Shown piece by piece: positions 50,350 through 58,714 of a stretch of DNA of 64,000 nt. The position numbers were made by a program, and so were the translations under genes. Origin of the DNA: JALZKA01 sp963725035. GTDB lineage: Bacteria > Actinomycetota > Thermoleophilia > Solirubrobacterales > 70-9. Under the pieces are notes generated by a model. It made no database searches, had not been told where the DNA came from, and saw nothing but the letters and a program-made list of their open reading frames with translations. Position 1 is the first letter of the stretch, and each line of letters starts with the position of its first letter. The stretch spans positions 1 to 64,000 of the forward strand of contig CAVRWX010000008.1 in the NCBI GenBank assembly GCA_963725035.1, written 5' to 3'.

Positions 50350-50463
50350 AAGCCAACCTTATCACAATTGACAGAACTTCATGTTGCGCTTATCCCCGAG
50401 GCGCGCGATCCTTGACATATCACGAAACCAGCACCCCGCTCGTTTCATAACCGGAGGTAAGAC

Positions 50464-50832
50464 ATGGAGACCACACAGAACACCAACGGCATCACCATCC
50501 GCCGTCTTGGCCCGGTGGATGAAGCGGCAATCGAGAGGCTCGTCGAGCTCGACTCGGGCAGGCGCCCCGAGGGCGATCTGATGGGCATCGAGATCGAAGG
50601 GCGGCTCCTGGTCGCCACCTCGGTCGAGACTGGCGAGAGCATCGCCGATCCCTTCAGCCGCACCGCCGAGCTCAGGGCACTCCTGGACGTCAGGATCGCC
50701 CAGATGAACGGCCAAGGCAAGAAGCACAGCAAGCGCTTCGGCCACCGCCGCGCACATTCGCGCGGAGCGCTGGCCGGATCCCCACCCGGCGCGGGCGGCA
50801 AGCTCCTCACGCTGCCCGTCCGGCTCGGCTAG
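50464..50832 (+). CDS. small conserved protein of unknown function
   Basis: A 122-aa protein with a clean ATG start and a strong ribosome binding site (GGAGGTAAG). The N-terminal part ITIRRLGPVDEAAIERLVELDSG resembles the start of GNAT-type domains, but the protein is too short for a full acetyltransferase. The C-terminus is a basic tail (KKHSKRFGHRRAHSRG). It is divergent from the LysR gene and possibly regulated by it. No function can be assigned. Confidence 0.65.
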   Translation: METTQNTNGITIRRLGPVDEAAIERLVELDSGRRPEGDLMGIEIEGRLLVATSVETGESIADPFSRTAELRALLDVRIAQMNGQGKKHSKRFGHRRAHSRGALAGSPPGAGGKLLTLPVRLG

Positions 50833-50843
50833 CGCAAACGCTC

Positions 50844-50905
50844 GGTGCCAGGCACCTGAGGTGAGCTAGGGATTAAGTCCCCTGGCTCACCGGGTGCCAG
50901 GCACC
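50844..50905. repeat. composite palindromic element: two GGTGCCAGGCACC copies flanking a hairpin
   Basis: Copies of GGTGCCAGGCACC at 50844-50856 and 50893-50905 flank a third inverted repeat, GGTGAGC...GCTCACC with an inner AGGG...CCCC pair around ATTAAGT. It fills the gap between two convergent genes. The outer repeats belong to the family at 35859 and 40550; the inner hairpin could act as a terminator in both directions. Confidence 0.75.
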
Positions 50906-50909
50906 GTGC

Positions 50910-51200
50910 TCAGTGCTGCTCGAGGGGGGCCATCGTCAGGCCCGCGTCTGAGAGCTGCTCCCAGTAGAGCTCCGCGGGCTCCTTCGGCCCGGTCCACACC
51001 GCCGCCCGGCCCTGGTTGTGGATCTGGTCGGCGTAGCGGTAGCCGGCGTCGAGGCTTACTCCGGGGACCACGCGGGCCAGTGAGCTCGCGACGTGGTCGA
51101 AGGTGTTGTGATCGTCGTTCAGGACGATCACCTGCCAGTTGCCGCCCAGCCCGCTGCCGGGACCACCCGTCCGTGGGCGCTCGATCGTCTCGGTTGCCAT
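50910..51200 (-). CDS. clpS: ATP-dependent Clp protease adaptor ClpS
   Basis: A 96-aa ClpS adaptor that delivers N-degron substrates to the ClpA/ClpC-ClpP protease. The core WQVIVLNDDHNTFDHVASSLARVVPGVS carries the conserved NDDxxTFDHV motif; the later YADQIHNQGRAAVWTGPKEPAELYWEQL matches the family's (A)xxxHxxGxxxV/Ixxxxxxxxxxx pattern. Length is typical. The gene is reverse and ends at a repetitive element. Confidence 0.92.
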   Translation of the reverse strand: MATETIERPRTGGPGSGLGGNWQVIVLNDDHNTFDHVASSLARVVPGVSLDAGYRYADQIHNQGRAAVWTGPKEPAELYWEQLSDAGLTMAPLEQH

Positions 51201-51219
51201 GGCGTTCGCCGGGGCTGCG

Positions 51220-51922
51220 CTACGGGGTGGGGACGCCGACCTTGATCGACGAGATACGGGCGACCGGGCCCGGGTTGGCCTTCTTCGTCGAGCCCAGGCC
51301 GAACGCCACCTTGCGGCCGGTCACCTGGCCCGGATTCGGGTCGTTGTAGCTCTCCACCGACTGCCCGTTCACGAACGCCGTCACGTCGTTGCCGGTGATG
51401 CGCAGGCGCAGCTTGTTGTCCCTGCCGATCGGCTTGATCTTGTTCGCGGTGCCGTTGATCGGCAGACCCGAAGCACCACCGGCCGGCTCGCGGGTGAACC
51501 TGTACTTCTCCCCCTTGGGGGTCACACGGAACTCGTACCAGGTGCCTTCGCCCACGCGGACGCGCACCGCGAGGTAGGCGTCTTTGCGAACGTTCTTGGG
51601 CGTCGCGTCGAGGATTCGGCCGTCGGCCACGATCTCGTGGTCCGGCTGATCCGCGTCGCCTATGACCGGCGGCGAGTACTCGCAGAAGGTCTTCCCGCGC
51701 ATGTCGATCCGCATCCCCTGGTTGTCTTTGACAAAGCGTCCGCTCGCACTTCTTCCCGCCGCTGATCTTGTCGATCTCGTTGTAGGCCGACTTCGAGCCG
51801 AAGCTGTTCTTGTAGACGTAGACGACGGCCGAGGCGCTGGCTACGAACACAAACAGCGCGCACAGAGCAACGCCCAGCGAAAGCCGGAGCCGCGTGAATC
51901 CTTTGAGCTTGCGAAGAATCAT
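51220..51922 (-). CDS. membrane-anchored or secreted concanavalin-like protein, frameshifted near 51745
   Basis: A protein of about 233 aa with an N-terminal signal/anchor (LRLSLGVALCALFVFVASASAVVYVY). The rest resembles the DUF1080/LamG-type beta-sandwich: YLAVRVRVGEGTWYEFRVTPKG, then RDNKLRLRITGNDVTAFVNGQS and RKVAFGLGSTKKANPG. These domains bind or hydrolyse polysaccharides. The two frames join near 51745 if one A is removed in GCGGACGC (KKCER|RFVKDNQGMR). The ATG at 51922 precedes the anchor. No catalytic residues were identified. Confidence 0.74.
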
Positions 51923-51999
51923 CTCGTTGGAGCCTAGAGATGGAGACACTCACCGGCAGCGAAAGGTGCGGTCTGGCAAGGACGCGCCCGCGGGCGTTT

Positions 52000-52851
52000 C
52001 TACGGGTTTTCGGCTTCTGCGGTCGCCTCGCGGCGCTTTCGCCAGTAGCGCTCGAGCCCCTGCCAGAGCTGATCGGGCGGCATCGCCTGGCGCAGGCGCT
52101 CGGCGATCTCCTCTCCCTCGGCATCGAAGCGCGCATGGAGCCACCGCGCAAAGCGATCCGGATCGTCGTGGGAGCTCTCCTCGGCCGCGTCCTTGAGCCA
52201 GGCCTCAACGCGCGCGATCTGCCCCTCCGCGTCGTCCTTCCAGCCGAAGTGGGTCATGCAGATCCGCTTCGGCTCCAGCGATCGAAGCATCTGGAGCGAT
52301 TCGAGCCAGACCTCGACCTCGATCTCGGGCGGCGGCGTTGGCGCGGCGGCGAGATCCGACGGCGGCACGCTGACGCCGGCCACGTCGCCCGTGTAGGCGT
52401 CGCCTGACTCGCGGTCGTGGTAGAGCACGTGGTGGCGGGCGTGGCCCGGCGCGTAGTGGACGTCGAGACCTTCGACCTCCTCCCCGCCCTTGAGAATCGT
52501 GACCCGCTCCTCCGGCACGGGCGCGACCTCGCCCCAGAGCGTCTCCATCTCGTCCCCATAGAGGCGCGCGGCGCTCTTCAGGAGGCGCGAGGGATCGATC
52601 ACGTGGGGCGCGCCCACCTCGTGGACGAACACCTCCATCTCGGGGAAGCGGCGAGCGAGGACGCCCGACGCGCCGGCGTGGTCCAGGTGGATGTGCGTGA
52701 GGAGAAGCTTTCGCGGCTCGGACTCGAGCCCGGCGAGGAGCGTCTCAACCCCCGAGCCCGGTCCCGGATCGACGATCACGCCCGGCCGGACCTCCCATGC
52801 GCCGATCACGCGGTCGCGACCCAGGTGCATGGTGTCGACGAGGTTGGCCAT
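52000..52851 (-). CDS. MBL-fold metallo-hydrolase
   Basis: A 283-aa metallo-beta-lactamase-fold hydrolase. The metal-binding motif LLLTHIHLDHAGASG is complete, and other ligands appear in DVHYAPGHARHHVLYHD, TGDVAGVSVPP and the C-terminal MTHFGWKDDAEG. The fold covers glyoxalase II, persulphide dioxygenases and RNases; this one resembles glyoxalase-II-type hydrolases of unknown substrate. It is adjacent to but divergent from the mutase gene at 52894. Confidence 0.85.
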   Translation of the reverse strand: MANLVDTMHLGRDRVIGAWEVRPGVIVDPGPGSGVETLLAGLESEPRKLLLTHIHLDHAGASGVLARRFPEMEVFVHEVGAPHVIDPSRLLKSAARLYGDEMETLWGEVAPVPEERVTILKGGEEVEGLDVHYAPGHARHHVLYHDRESGDAYTGDVAGVSVPPSDLAAAPTPPPEIEVEVWLESLQMLRSLEPKRICMTHFGWKDDAEGQIARVEAWLKDAAEESSHDDPDRFARWLHARFDAEGEEIAERLRQAMPPDQLWQGLERYWRKRREATAEAENP

Positions 52852-52893
52852 CGCGTGAGCCTAGACAGTGCCCAGTCCACCTAGAATTGACAC

Positions 52894-54903
52894 ATGGCCG
52901 AGGATCACCGCCTGCCGAAGCCCGATCGTCCGTGGGTCATGCGCACGTATGCGGGGCACTCGGACGCCCGCCGCTCGAACGAGCTCTACCGCAAGAACCT
53001 CGCGAAGGGCCAGACCGGCCTCTCGGTCGCCTTCGACCTTCCCACCCAGACCGGCTACGACCCCGATGCCGTGCTCTCACGAGGCGAGGTCGGCAAGGTC
53101 GGCGTCTCGATCGCGCACAAGGGCGACATGCACGCGCTCTTCGACCAGATCCCGCTCGGCGAGATGAACACGTCGATGACGATCAACGCCACTGCCGCCT
53201 GGCTCCTGGGCCTCTACTGCGCCGTCGCCGACGAAACCGGTGTGCCGCTTGCGGACCTCACGGGCACCACGCAGAACGACATCATCAAGGAGTACCTCTC
53301 CCGCGGCACGTACGCGTTCCCGCCCGGCCCTTCGATGCGCCTGATCGCCGACACGGTCGCGTTCTCGGTCAACGACATCCCGAGCTGGAACCCGACCAAC
53401 ATCTGCTCGTACCACCTGCAGGAGGCCGGCGCGACCCCCGTCCAGGAGATCGCCTACGCGCTCTCGACCGGCATCGCCGTCCTCGACGAGGTCAAGAAGC
53501 GCGGCCAGGTTTCCGAGGAGGACTTCCCCAAGGTCTTCGGGCGCATCTCGTTCTTCGTCAACGCCGGCGTCCGTTTCATCGAGGAGCACGCGAAGCTCCG
53601 CGCGATGGGCGAGATGTGGGAGTGGATCGGCCGCAACCGCTATGGCGTCACCGACCCCAAGATGCTGCGGCTCCGCTACGGCGTCCAGGTGAACTCGCTC
53701 GGCCTGACCGAGTCCCAGCCCGAGAACAACGTTCAGCGCATCGTGCTCGAGGCGCTCGCGGTCACGCTGGGCCGCGACGCGCGGGCCCGCGCGATCCAGC
53801 TTCCCGCGTGGAACGAGGCAATGGGTCTCCCCCGCCCCTGGGACCAGCAGTGGAGCCTTCGCATCCAGCAGGTGCTCGCGTTCGAGACCGACCTCCTGGA
53901 GTATCCCGACATCTTCGAGGGCTCAACGGTCATGGACGGGCTGGTCGCCGAGCTGGTCGAGGGCGCCAAGGCCGAGATGGCCATCGTCGAGGAACAGGGC
54001 GGCGCAGTCGAGGCCGTCCCCTACATGAAGGCTCGCCTCGTCGAGTCCCACCGCGAGCGCATCGCCCGCATCGAGGCCGACGAGATCAAGGTGATCGGCC
54101 AGAACTGCTTCACGGAGACCGAGGACTCGCCCCTTACCGCCGGCGCCGACGGCGGCATCCTCACCCCCGACCCCGAGGTCGAGCGCGAGCGCCGCGACGC
54201 GCTGGAGGAATGGAAGGCCGAGCGCGACTCCAGCGCGGTCGAGAAGGCGCTCGACGACCTGCGCGCCGCCGCCGCTGACGACAGCGTGAACATCATGCCC
54301 GCGACGATCGCCGCCGCGAAGGCCGGCGTCACCACCGGCGAGTGGGCGCAGGCGCTCCGCGACTCCTTCGGCGAGTACCGCGGCCCGACCGGCGTCGGCG
54401 GTTCGGCTTCTGGCGCCGACGAGGAGCTCCTGGCCGAGATCCGCAAGCGCGTCGACGAGGTCTCGGACGAGCTCGGCCACCGCATCCGCATCCTGGTCGG
54501 AAAGCCTGGGCTCGACGGCCACTCGAACGGCGCCGAGCAGATCGCGGTCCGCGCCCGCGACGTCGGCATGGAGGTCATCTACCAGGGCATCCGCCTGACG
54601 CCCGAGCAGATCGCGGCATCCGCGGCGGACGAGGACGTCGACGTGGTCGGGCTCTCGATCCTCTCCGGCTCGCACATGGAGCTGATCCCCGACACCGTCC
54701 GCATGCTGCGTGAGCGCGACGTGGACGCGCCAGTCGTAATCGGCGGCATCATCCCCGCCGCTCACGTGCAGAAGCTGATCGATGCCGGCGTCGCCCGCGT
54801 CTATACGCCCAAGGACTTCGAGATCAACCGGATCATGACCGAGATCGTCGATCTCGTCGCCGAGCGAGCCGGATCCGCGGCGCCCGCGGGCTCGGCGGCC
54901 TGA
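52894..54903 (+). CDS. ecm: ethylmalonyl-CoA mutase-type coenzyme B12 mutase
   Basis: Adenosylcobalamin-dependent acyl-CoA mutase of 669 aa with large catalytic and B12-binding domains in one chain. The active-site region FDLPTQTGYDPD and RGEVGKVGVSIAHKGDM match the ethylmalonyl-CoA mutase group better than methylmalonyl-CoA mutase, which usually reads FDLATHRGYDSD. The B12 motif is in GKPGLDGHSNGAEQIA (DxHxxG, around residue 540), with SILSGSHM and IGGIIP further on. The pathway partner ccr is in the same window. It rearranges ethylmalonyl-CoA to methylsuccinyl-CoA. A methylmalonyl-CoA role is less likely but not excluded. Confidence 0.83.
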   Translation: MAEDHRLPKPDRPWVMRTYAGHSDARRSNELYRKNLAKGQTGLSVAFDLPTQTGYDPDAVLSRGEVGKVGVSIAHKGDMHALFDQIPLGEMNTSMTINATAAWLLGLYCAVADETGVPLADLTGTTQNDIIKEYLSRGTYAFPPGPSMRLIADTVAFSVNDIPSWNPTNICSYHLQEAGATPVQEIAYALSTGIAVLDEVKKRGQVSEEDFPKVFGRISFFVNAGVRFIEEHAKLRAMGEMWEWIGRNRYGVTDPKMLRLRYGVQVNSLGLTESQPENNVQRIVLEALAVTLGRDARARAIQLPAWNEAMGLPRPWDQQWSLRIQQVLAFETDLLEYPDIFEGSTVMDGLVAELVEGAKAEMAIVEEQGGAVEAVPYMKARLVESHRERIARIEADEIKVIGQNCFTETEDSPLTAGADGGILTPDPEVERERRDALEEWKAERDSSAVEKALDDLRAAAADDSVNIMPATIAAAKAGVTTGEWAQALRDSFGEYRGPTGVGGSASGADEELLAEIRKRVDEVSDELGHRIRILVGKPGLDGHSNGAEQIAVRARDVGMEVIYQGIRLTPEQIAASAADEDVDVVGLSILSGSHMELIPDTVRMLRERDVDAPVVIGGIIPAAHVQKLIDAGVARVYTPKDFEINRIMTEIVDLVAERAGSAAPAGSAA

Positions 54904-54913
54904 CCCTCAGACC

Positions 54914-55477
54914 TTGAGCCCGCGACCGATCGAAGTGCCGGTCGAGGGCCTGACCGATGGCGTCGTACGCCTCCGCCTAGGCACCGACGCGGACGTCGAG
55001 CGGATCACGGCGTTCGTCCAGGACCCTGACGTCGTTCGCTGGACGACGATCCCGTCCGGGCAGGATGCCGAGGCCACCCGCAACTGGATGCAGCGCGGCG
55101 CAGCGGGCCTCGCAACGGGCACGGACGTGGCATTTGTGATCGCCGACGCCGCCACGGACGACCCGATCGGCACCATCGGCCTCCACGAGATCAACCGTGC
55201 CACCGAGCGCGCGGTCGCGGGCTACGTCCTGGCGCTCGAGGCCCGCGGAAACGGCTTCGCGAGGCGCGCCCTGAGGCTCCTTTGCGCCTTCGCGTTCGAC
55301 GAACTGCGGCTTGCCCGCGTCGAGGTCACGATCGAGGCCGAAAACCGCGCCTCACGCGCCACCGCTGAGTCGGTCGGCTTTCGCGAAGAGGGCATTCTGC
55401 GCTCCTACATGCGCATCGCGGGCCAGCGCCGCGACATGGTGATGTATGGGCTCTTGCCGGGCGATCTCGAGGCCTGA
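54914..55477 (+). CDS. GNAT-family N-acetyltransferase (RimJ/RimL-like)
   Basis: A 187-aa GNAT acetyltransferase. It opens with VRLRLGTDADVERITAFVQDPDVVRWT, has the conserved GYVLALEARGNGFARRALRLLCAFAFDEL (acetyl-CoA-binding loop) and RVEVTIEAENRASRATAESVGFREEGI, characteristic of RimJ/RimL-type enzymes that acetylate protein N-termini or small molecules. It starts with TTG at 54914, 11 bp after the mutase stop, so it could be co-transcribed. Target is unknown. Confidence 0.85.
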   Translation: MSPRPIEVPVEGLTDGVVRLRLGTDADVERITAFVQDPDVVRWTTIPSGQDAEATRNWMQRGAAGLATGTDVAFVIADAATDDPIGTIGLHEINRATERAVAGYVLALEARGNGFARRALRLLCAFAFDELRLARVEVTIEAENRASRATAESVGFREEGILRSYMRIAGQRRDMVMYGLLPGDLEA

Positions 55478-55531
55478 GAATCTAGGGCGGGCCGCTAGGC
55501 TCCGGTGGGTGATGGGAGAGCTCGGCCGTTG

Positions 55532-56101
55532 ATGGACGAGACGCACGAGACGGACCGCCACGCTTGGCTCCGTTGCTATCGCTGCTGGTCCCAGCGTCTC
55601 GAGGCGCAGGTTCACTACGACGCAATTCTGCGCGTCGATCCCGAGACCGGCGAGGCGGCTGAGCGCGTCGAGGAGGTTCAGGAGGCCGTCGTCCAGTGTC
55701 TCGACTGCATGCACGACCAGCCGCACCTGACGGTCGAGGAAGGACGAGTCGTCTCGATCGGCGAGCGCTGGGAGCGCATGGTCGCCGGCAAGCCTTTCGT
55801 TGCCTCGTGCACCGTGACCGTCGACGGCGACCTCGTCGAGTCGTGCTCGGGCGCCGAGGCCGCCGACAGCCTCACCTATGCGTCGTTCGGCGACGCCGGC
55901 ACCCGCGAGTTCTTCACCCACGTGCGCTTCCACAAGCACGACGAGGAACGGATCATCGTCCACCTCCTGGTCGAGCTCTACGCGCGCTCGGAGGACGAGG
56001 CGATCGAGGTCCTCGAAGGCGCCGCGCGCGGATCGCTCGAGATCACCTCACTCGCCGAGGAGTCGCGGCCCCCCGCGCACGCCTCGGGCGAAGCCCACTG
56101 A
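55532..56101 (+). CDS. zinc-ribbon-containing protein of unknown function
   Basis: A 189-aa protein from the ATG at 55532. Its N-terminus has two CxxC pairs, LRCYRCWS and QCLDCMHD, spaced like a zinc ribbon. The C-terminal half (RIIVHLLVELYARSEDEAIEVLEGAARGS) is alpha+beta and acidic. It is not assigned to any family. A 27-bp upstream extension to GTG 55505 is possible. A large inverted repeat follows the stop. Confidence 0.65.
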   Translation: MDETHETDRHAWLRCYRCWSQRLEAQVHYDAILRVDPETGEAAERVEEVQEAVVQCLDCMHDQPHLTVEEGRVVSIGERWERMVAGKPFVASCTVTVDGDLVESCSGAEAADSLTYASFGDAGTREFFTHVRFHKHDEERIIVHLLVELYARSEDEAIEVLEGAARGSLEITSLAEESRPPAHASGEAH

Positions 56102-56105
56102 GGAA

Positions 56106-56147
56106 ACGTCCAACGCTGATCCCTATAGGGGGTAACGCTGGACGTTT
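56106..56147. terminator. 42-bp imperfect palindrome between convergent genes
   Basis: The outer arms AACGTCC(A) and (T)GGACGTT enclose ACGCTGAT / GTAACGCT segments and a central CCCTATAGGG, making an extended stem-loop 5 bp after the upstream stop and 5 bp before the convergent SRPBCC stop. With T residues following on the forward side (GTTTTGG), it looks like a bidirectional terminator or a REP-like element. Confidence 0.65.
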
Positions 56148-56151
56148 TGGT

Positions 56152-56632
56152 CTAGGTGGGCGTTCCCCAGCGCTCCGCGAGCCGCTTGTGCCGGTGGGTG
56201 AAGAGCGCACGGATGATCCGCGGCGCCATGCGGGCGCCGCCGACCGCACGTAGCGGCGAGCGCAACTCGATGGCGAGCCGGTCGGTGATCTCACACGTTT
56301 CCTCGCCCGTCGACAACGACCTCCCGCTCGTGTTCCCACGCGCGGGCGCTGCCGAGCTTCGAGCGCTCCAGAAACCTGAAGCCCGGCCCGCGCTCGACGA
56401 GGCAGAGATCGTCGTAGTCCATCGGGATCCGCGCGAACTTGATCCAGCTGCGGCCGATGGGCACGGCGAGGTCGATGTCGTCGATCGTCATCCCGGGCTC
56501 GATGTCCTTGGGCATTGACATGCTGACCCAAGGCCCGAGCTCCTGGTTGATGCCGTCCGGGTCGACCGCGCCTGCCCACACCTGCTCTGCGGGCGCCGCG
56601 AGCGCGGTCGTTATCTCGTAGTGAGCGTCCAG
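56152..56632 (-). CDS. SRPBCC-family protein, frameshifted near 56295, probable CTG start
   Basis: An SRPBCC/START-like protein of about 159 aa. The first frame gives HYEITTALAAPAEQVWAGAVDP and VERGPGFRFLERSKLG; near 56295 one extra G in GACGGGCGAGG breaks it, and the other frame continues ETCEITDRLAIELRSPLRAV and RHKRLAERWGTPT to the stop at 56152. No ATG, GTG or TTG is available at the domain start, but a CTG at 56632 one base after the upstream stop gives the typical opening. Function is unknown; ligand binding or cyclase activity is possible. Confidence 0.68.
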
Positions 56633-56633
56633 C

Positions 56634-57011
56634 TCAGCCCCAGAGGACCATCTTGTTCGGGTCGGCCGGGTCGACCTTGACCTTGATCTCGCCGCCGATG
56701 TTCTGCTTGTAGTGGTCCGCCGACTGCTCGATCAGCTGCTGGGTGATCGACGCCGCGTACGGCTCGCCGCCCTCGGGATGGACCTCGATGTCCATCTGGT
56801 ACTCGGTGCCGCCGCCGAACTTCGCGCCGCTCGTCGCGGTCAAAGACTTCAGGATCGCCTTCGTCTCGACGCCCTGGTGTCCGATCCGGTTGGCGTCCTG
56901 TGCGGTGCCGAACGTGCTCGGCGACACGCCTTCCTTCGCCGCCTCCCCCATCTTGCTCGCGCCCTCTTGCGCCTGCTTGGCCGCGTCCTTCATCTTGTCC
57001 ATGAAGCCCAT
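56634..57011 (-). CDS. conserved small protein of unknown function
   Basis: A 125-aa protein that begins with an amphipathic helix GFMDKMKDAAKQAQEGASKMGEAAKEG and then a beta-rich domain (GGTEYQMDIEVHPEGGEPYAASI; GEIKVKVDPADPNKMVL). This resembles small actinobacterial proteins with an N-terminal phospholipid-interacting helix, but no family can be named. It is coupled to the downstream SRPBCC gene, whose CTG start lies one base after its stop. Confidence 0.65.
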   Translation of the reverse strand: MGFMDKMKDAAKQAQEGASKMGEAAKEGVSPSTFGTAQDANRIGHQGVETKAILKSLTATSGAKFGGGTEYQMDIEVHPEGGEPYAASITQQLIEQSADHYKQNIGGEIKVKVDPADPNKMVLWG

Positions 57012-57102
57012 GTGTTCCTCCAGTCGCTCGTCTTTGTGGCCCCCGGCCTCCGCTGTCGTTCGCGATCATAAGCCCGCAGCGACCTGGGCGTAGGATGGCC
57101 CC

Positions 57103-58080
57103 GTGGCCATCGGCGCGTTCATCGGAACCGGCAAGGAACTCGAGCCCGCGCTCGAGCGCGTGAAGCTCGCCGAGTCGCTCGGCTACGAGTCCGTCTACAC
57201 GACCCACATCGCCGGTCGCGACTCGCTCACGGTGCTGACGCGATACGCAACGGTGACCGAGAAGGTCCGCATCGGGACCGGCGTCCTGCCGATCTTCTCC
57301 CGCACGCCTGCCTCGTGTGCGCAGACCGCGGCGACCATCGACGAGATCTCGGGTGGCCGGTTCGTGCTCGGCATCGGCGTCTCCCACAAGGTGACGGTCG
57401 AGAACTGGTTCGACTCGAAGATCGAGAAGCCAGTGACCCAGATGCGCGAGTACGCGTCGATCTGCCGCGCGATCCTCGACGGCGAGACGCCGCCCGAGGG
57501 TCAGTTCTTCAACACCAAGTTCGCCTTCATGGGCTACCCGCCCCGGCCCGAGTTGCCGATCTACATCGCCGCGCTCTCGCCGAAGATGCTCCAGCTCGCC
57601 GGCGAGATCGCCGACGGCGTGATGCTGTGGCTCTGCAACCCGGACTACATCCGCGAGACGGTTGTCCCCGAGGTCACGAAGGGACGGGAGCGCGCCGGCA
57701 GGTCCATGGACGGCTTCGACATCGTCGCGGCGGTGCCCGTTGCGGTCTCCGACGATCCGGATGCGGCGCGAAACGCATTCCGCAAGGACCTCATCCCGTA
57801 CGCATCGCTGCCGTTCTACCGCGCGATGCTCGAGCGCTCGGGATTCGCCGGCGACCTCGCCGCCTTCGACGAGGGGATGGCCGCCGGCGATGTGCCCAAG
57901 GCGCTGGCCGGGCTCTCGGACGAACTGCTCGCCTCCCTCGCCGGGATCGGATCGGCCGAGGACGCGCGCGCGAAGGTCACCGAGTACGCCGAGGCCGGCG
58001 CGACGTCGCCGTGCATCGGCGGCATTCCTGGGTCCGGGTTCGACGAGGCGCTCGAAGCCGTCGCCGAGCTGATCGGCTGA
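57103..58080 (+). CDS. F420-dependent LLM-class oxidoreductase
   Basis: A 325-aa luciferase-like monooxygenase-family enzyme with F420 as the probable hydride carrier. The opening GAFIGTGKELEPALERVKLAESLGYESVYTTHIAGRDSL and IGTGVLPIFSRTPASCAQTAATIDEISGGRFVLGIGVSH, and the C-terminal region starting IYIAALSPKMLQLAGEIADGVMLWL, are characteristic. Substrate is unknown (family members reduce or oxidise glucose-6-phosphate, alcohols, nitro or enone compounds). Presence of complete F420 biosynthesis 20-25 kb away supports the cofactor. It starts with GTG at 57103. Confidence 0.86.
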   Translation: MAIGAFIGTGKELEPALERVKLAESLGYESVYTTHIAGRDSLTVLTRYATVTEKVRIGTGVLPIFSRTPASCAQTAATIDEISGGRFVLGIGVSHKVTVENWFDSKIEKPVTQMREYASICRAILDGETPPEGQFFNTKFAFMGYPPRPELPIYIAALSPKMLQLAGEIADGVMLWLCNPDYIRETVVPEVTKGRERAGRSMDGFDIVAAVPVAVSDDPDAARNAFRKDLIPYASLPFYRAMLERSGFAGDLAAFDEGMAAGDVPKALAGLSDELLASLAGIGSAEDARAKVTEYAEAGATSPCIGGIPGSGFDEALEAVAELIG

Positions 58081-58083
58081 CGC

Positions 58084-58689
58084 TCAGCCGGCCTGGATCT
58101 GGGCGAGCCACGCGGCGACCGCATCCCCCACGGCGTCGAGGTCTTTCTTGAGGCCGTGATTCCCGGCGACGACGACGATCTCCTTGCCCGGACCGCCCGT
58201 GGGCATGCCGAACGGATCGCTCTTGCCCTGGACGACGAGCACCGGAACCTCGACCGCATCGAGCTCGTCCTGGCGCGACTTCTCGGGCTTGCCCGGCGGA
58301 TGCTCGGGGAACGCGAGACACAGCACGGCGGTCGCGCCGGTCTGGGCGGCGGTCCGGCACGCCACTCGCGCGCCGAATGAGCGCCCACCCGTGATCAGCG
58401 GCACCGGGTCGCCCAGGCGCTCGCTCAGGAAGGCCAGGACTGTGGCCCACGCCTCGTCCGCCTTCGCCGGTGGCGGCGGCGCCTTGCGACCAGCGACCAC
58501 GTAGGGCTGCTCGACGAGCGCGGTCGCGAAGCCGAGCTTCCTGGCCTCGAGCTCGGCGCGGACGAGGTCGGGCGCCCCAACCCCACCGCCGGCGCCATGG
58601 CCGAGCACTACGAGGCCGTTCGCGCCGTCCGGCTCCTCCAGGTGCGCCCGCGCGGGGCCGTGCGGGGTCTCGATTTCGATCACGTCCAC
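58084..58689 (-). CDS. alpha/beta hydrolase (dienelactone-hydrolase/KANL3-Tex30 type)
   Basis: A 201-aa alpha/beta hydrolase. The oxyanion-side segment GLVVLGHGAGGGVGAPD, the nucleophile elbow TGGRSFGARVACRTA with its Ser, and the C-terminal VVVAGNHGLKKDLD with the His are in the expected places; the acidic residue of the triad is plausible in PVLVVQGKSDPFG. The family resembles KANL3/Tex30-like hydrolases of unknown substrate. It is convergent with the F420-dependent oxidoreductase (stop 4 bp away). Confidence 0.84.
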   Translation of the reverse strand: MDVIEIETPHGPARAHLEEPDGANGLVVLGHGAGGGVGAPDLVRAELEARKLGFATALVEQPYVVAGRKAPPPPAKADEAWATVLAFLSERLGDPVPLITGGRSFGARVACRTAAQTGATAVLCLAFPEHPPGKPEKSRQDELDAVEVPVLVVQGKSDPFGMPTGGPGKEIVVVAGNHGLKKDLDAVGDAVAAWLAQIQAG

Positions 58690-58714
58690 GACGCGTGACG
58701 CTACCGCGGCGGGC

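Noticed and set aside
52852..52893. Cobalamin riboswitch upstream of the B12-dependent mutase
   Set aside because: The gap to the divergent gene is only about 40 bp, too short for a cobalamin riboswitch.
12745..56632. Programmed +1 frameshifting as an explanation of the frame breaks
   Set aside because: All breaks have the same sign, but the sites share no slippery codon, stop codon or downstream structure and occur in genes with unrelated functions.
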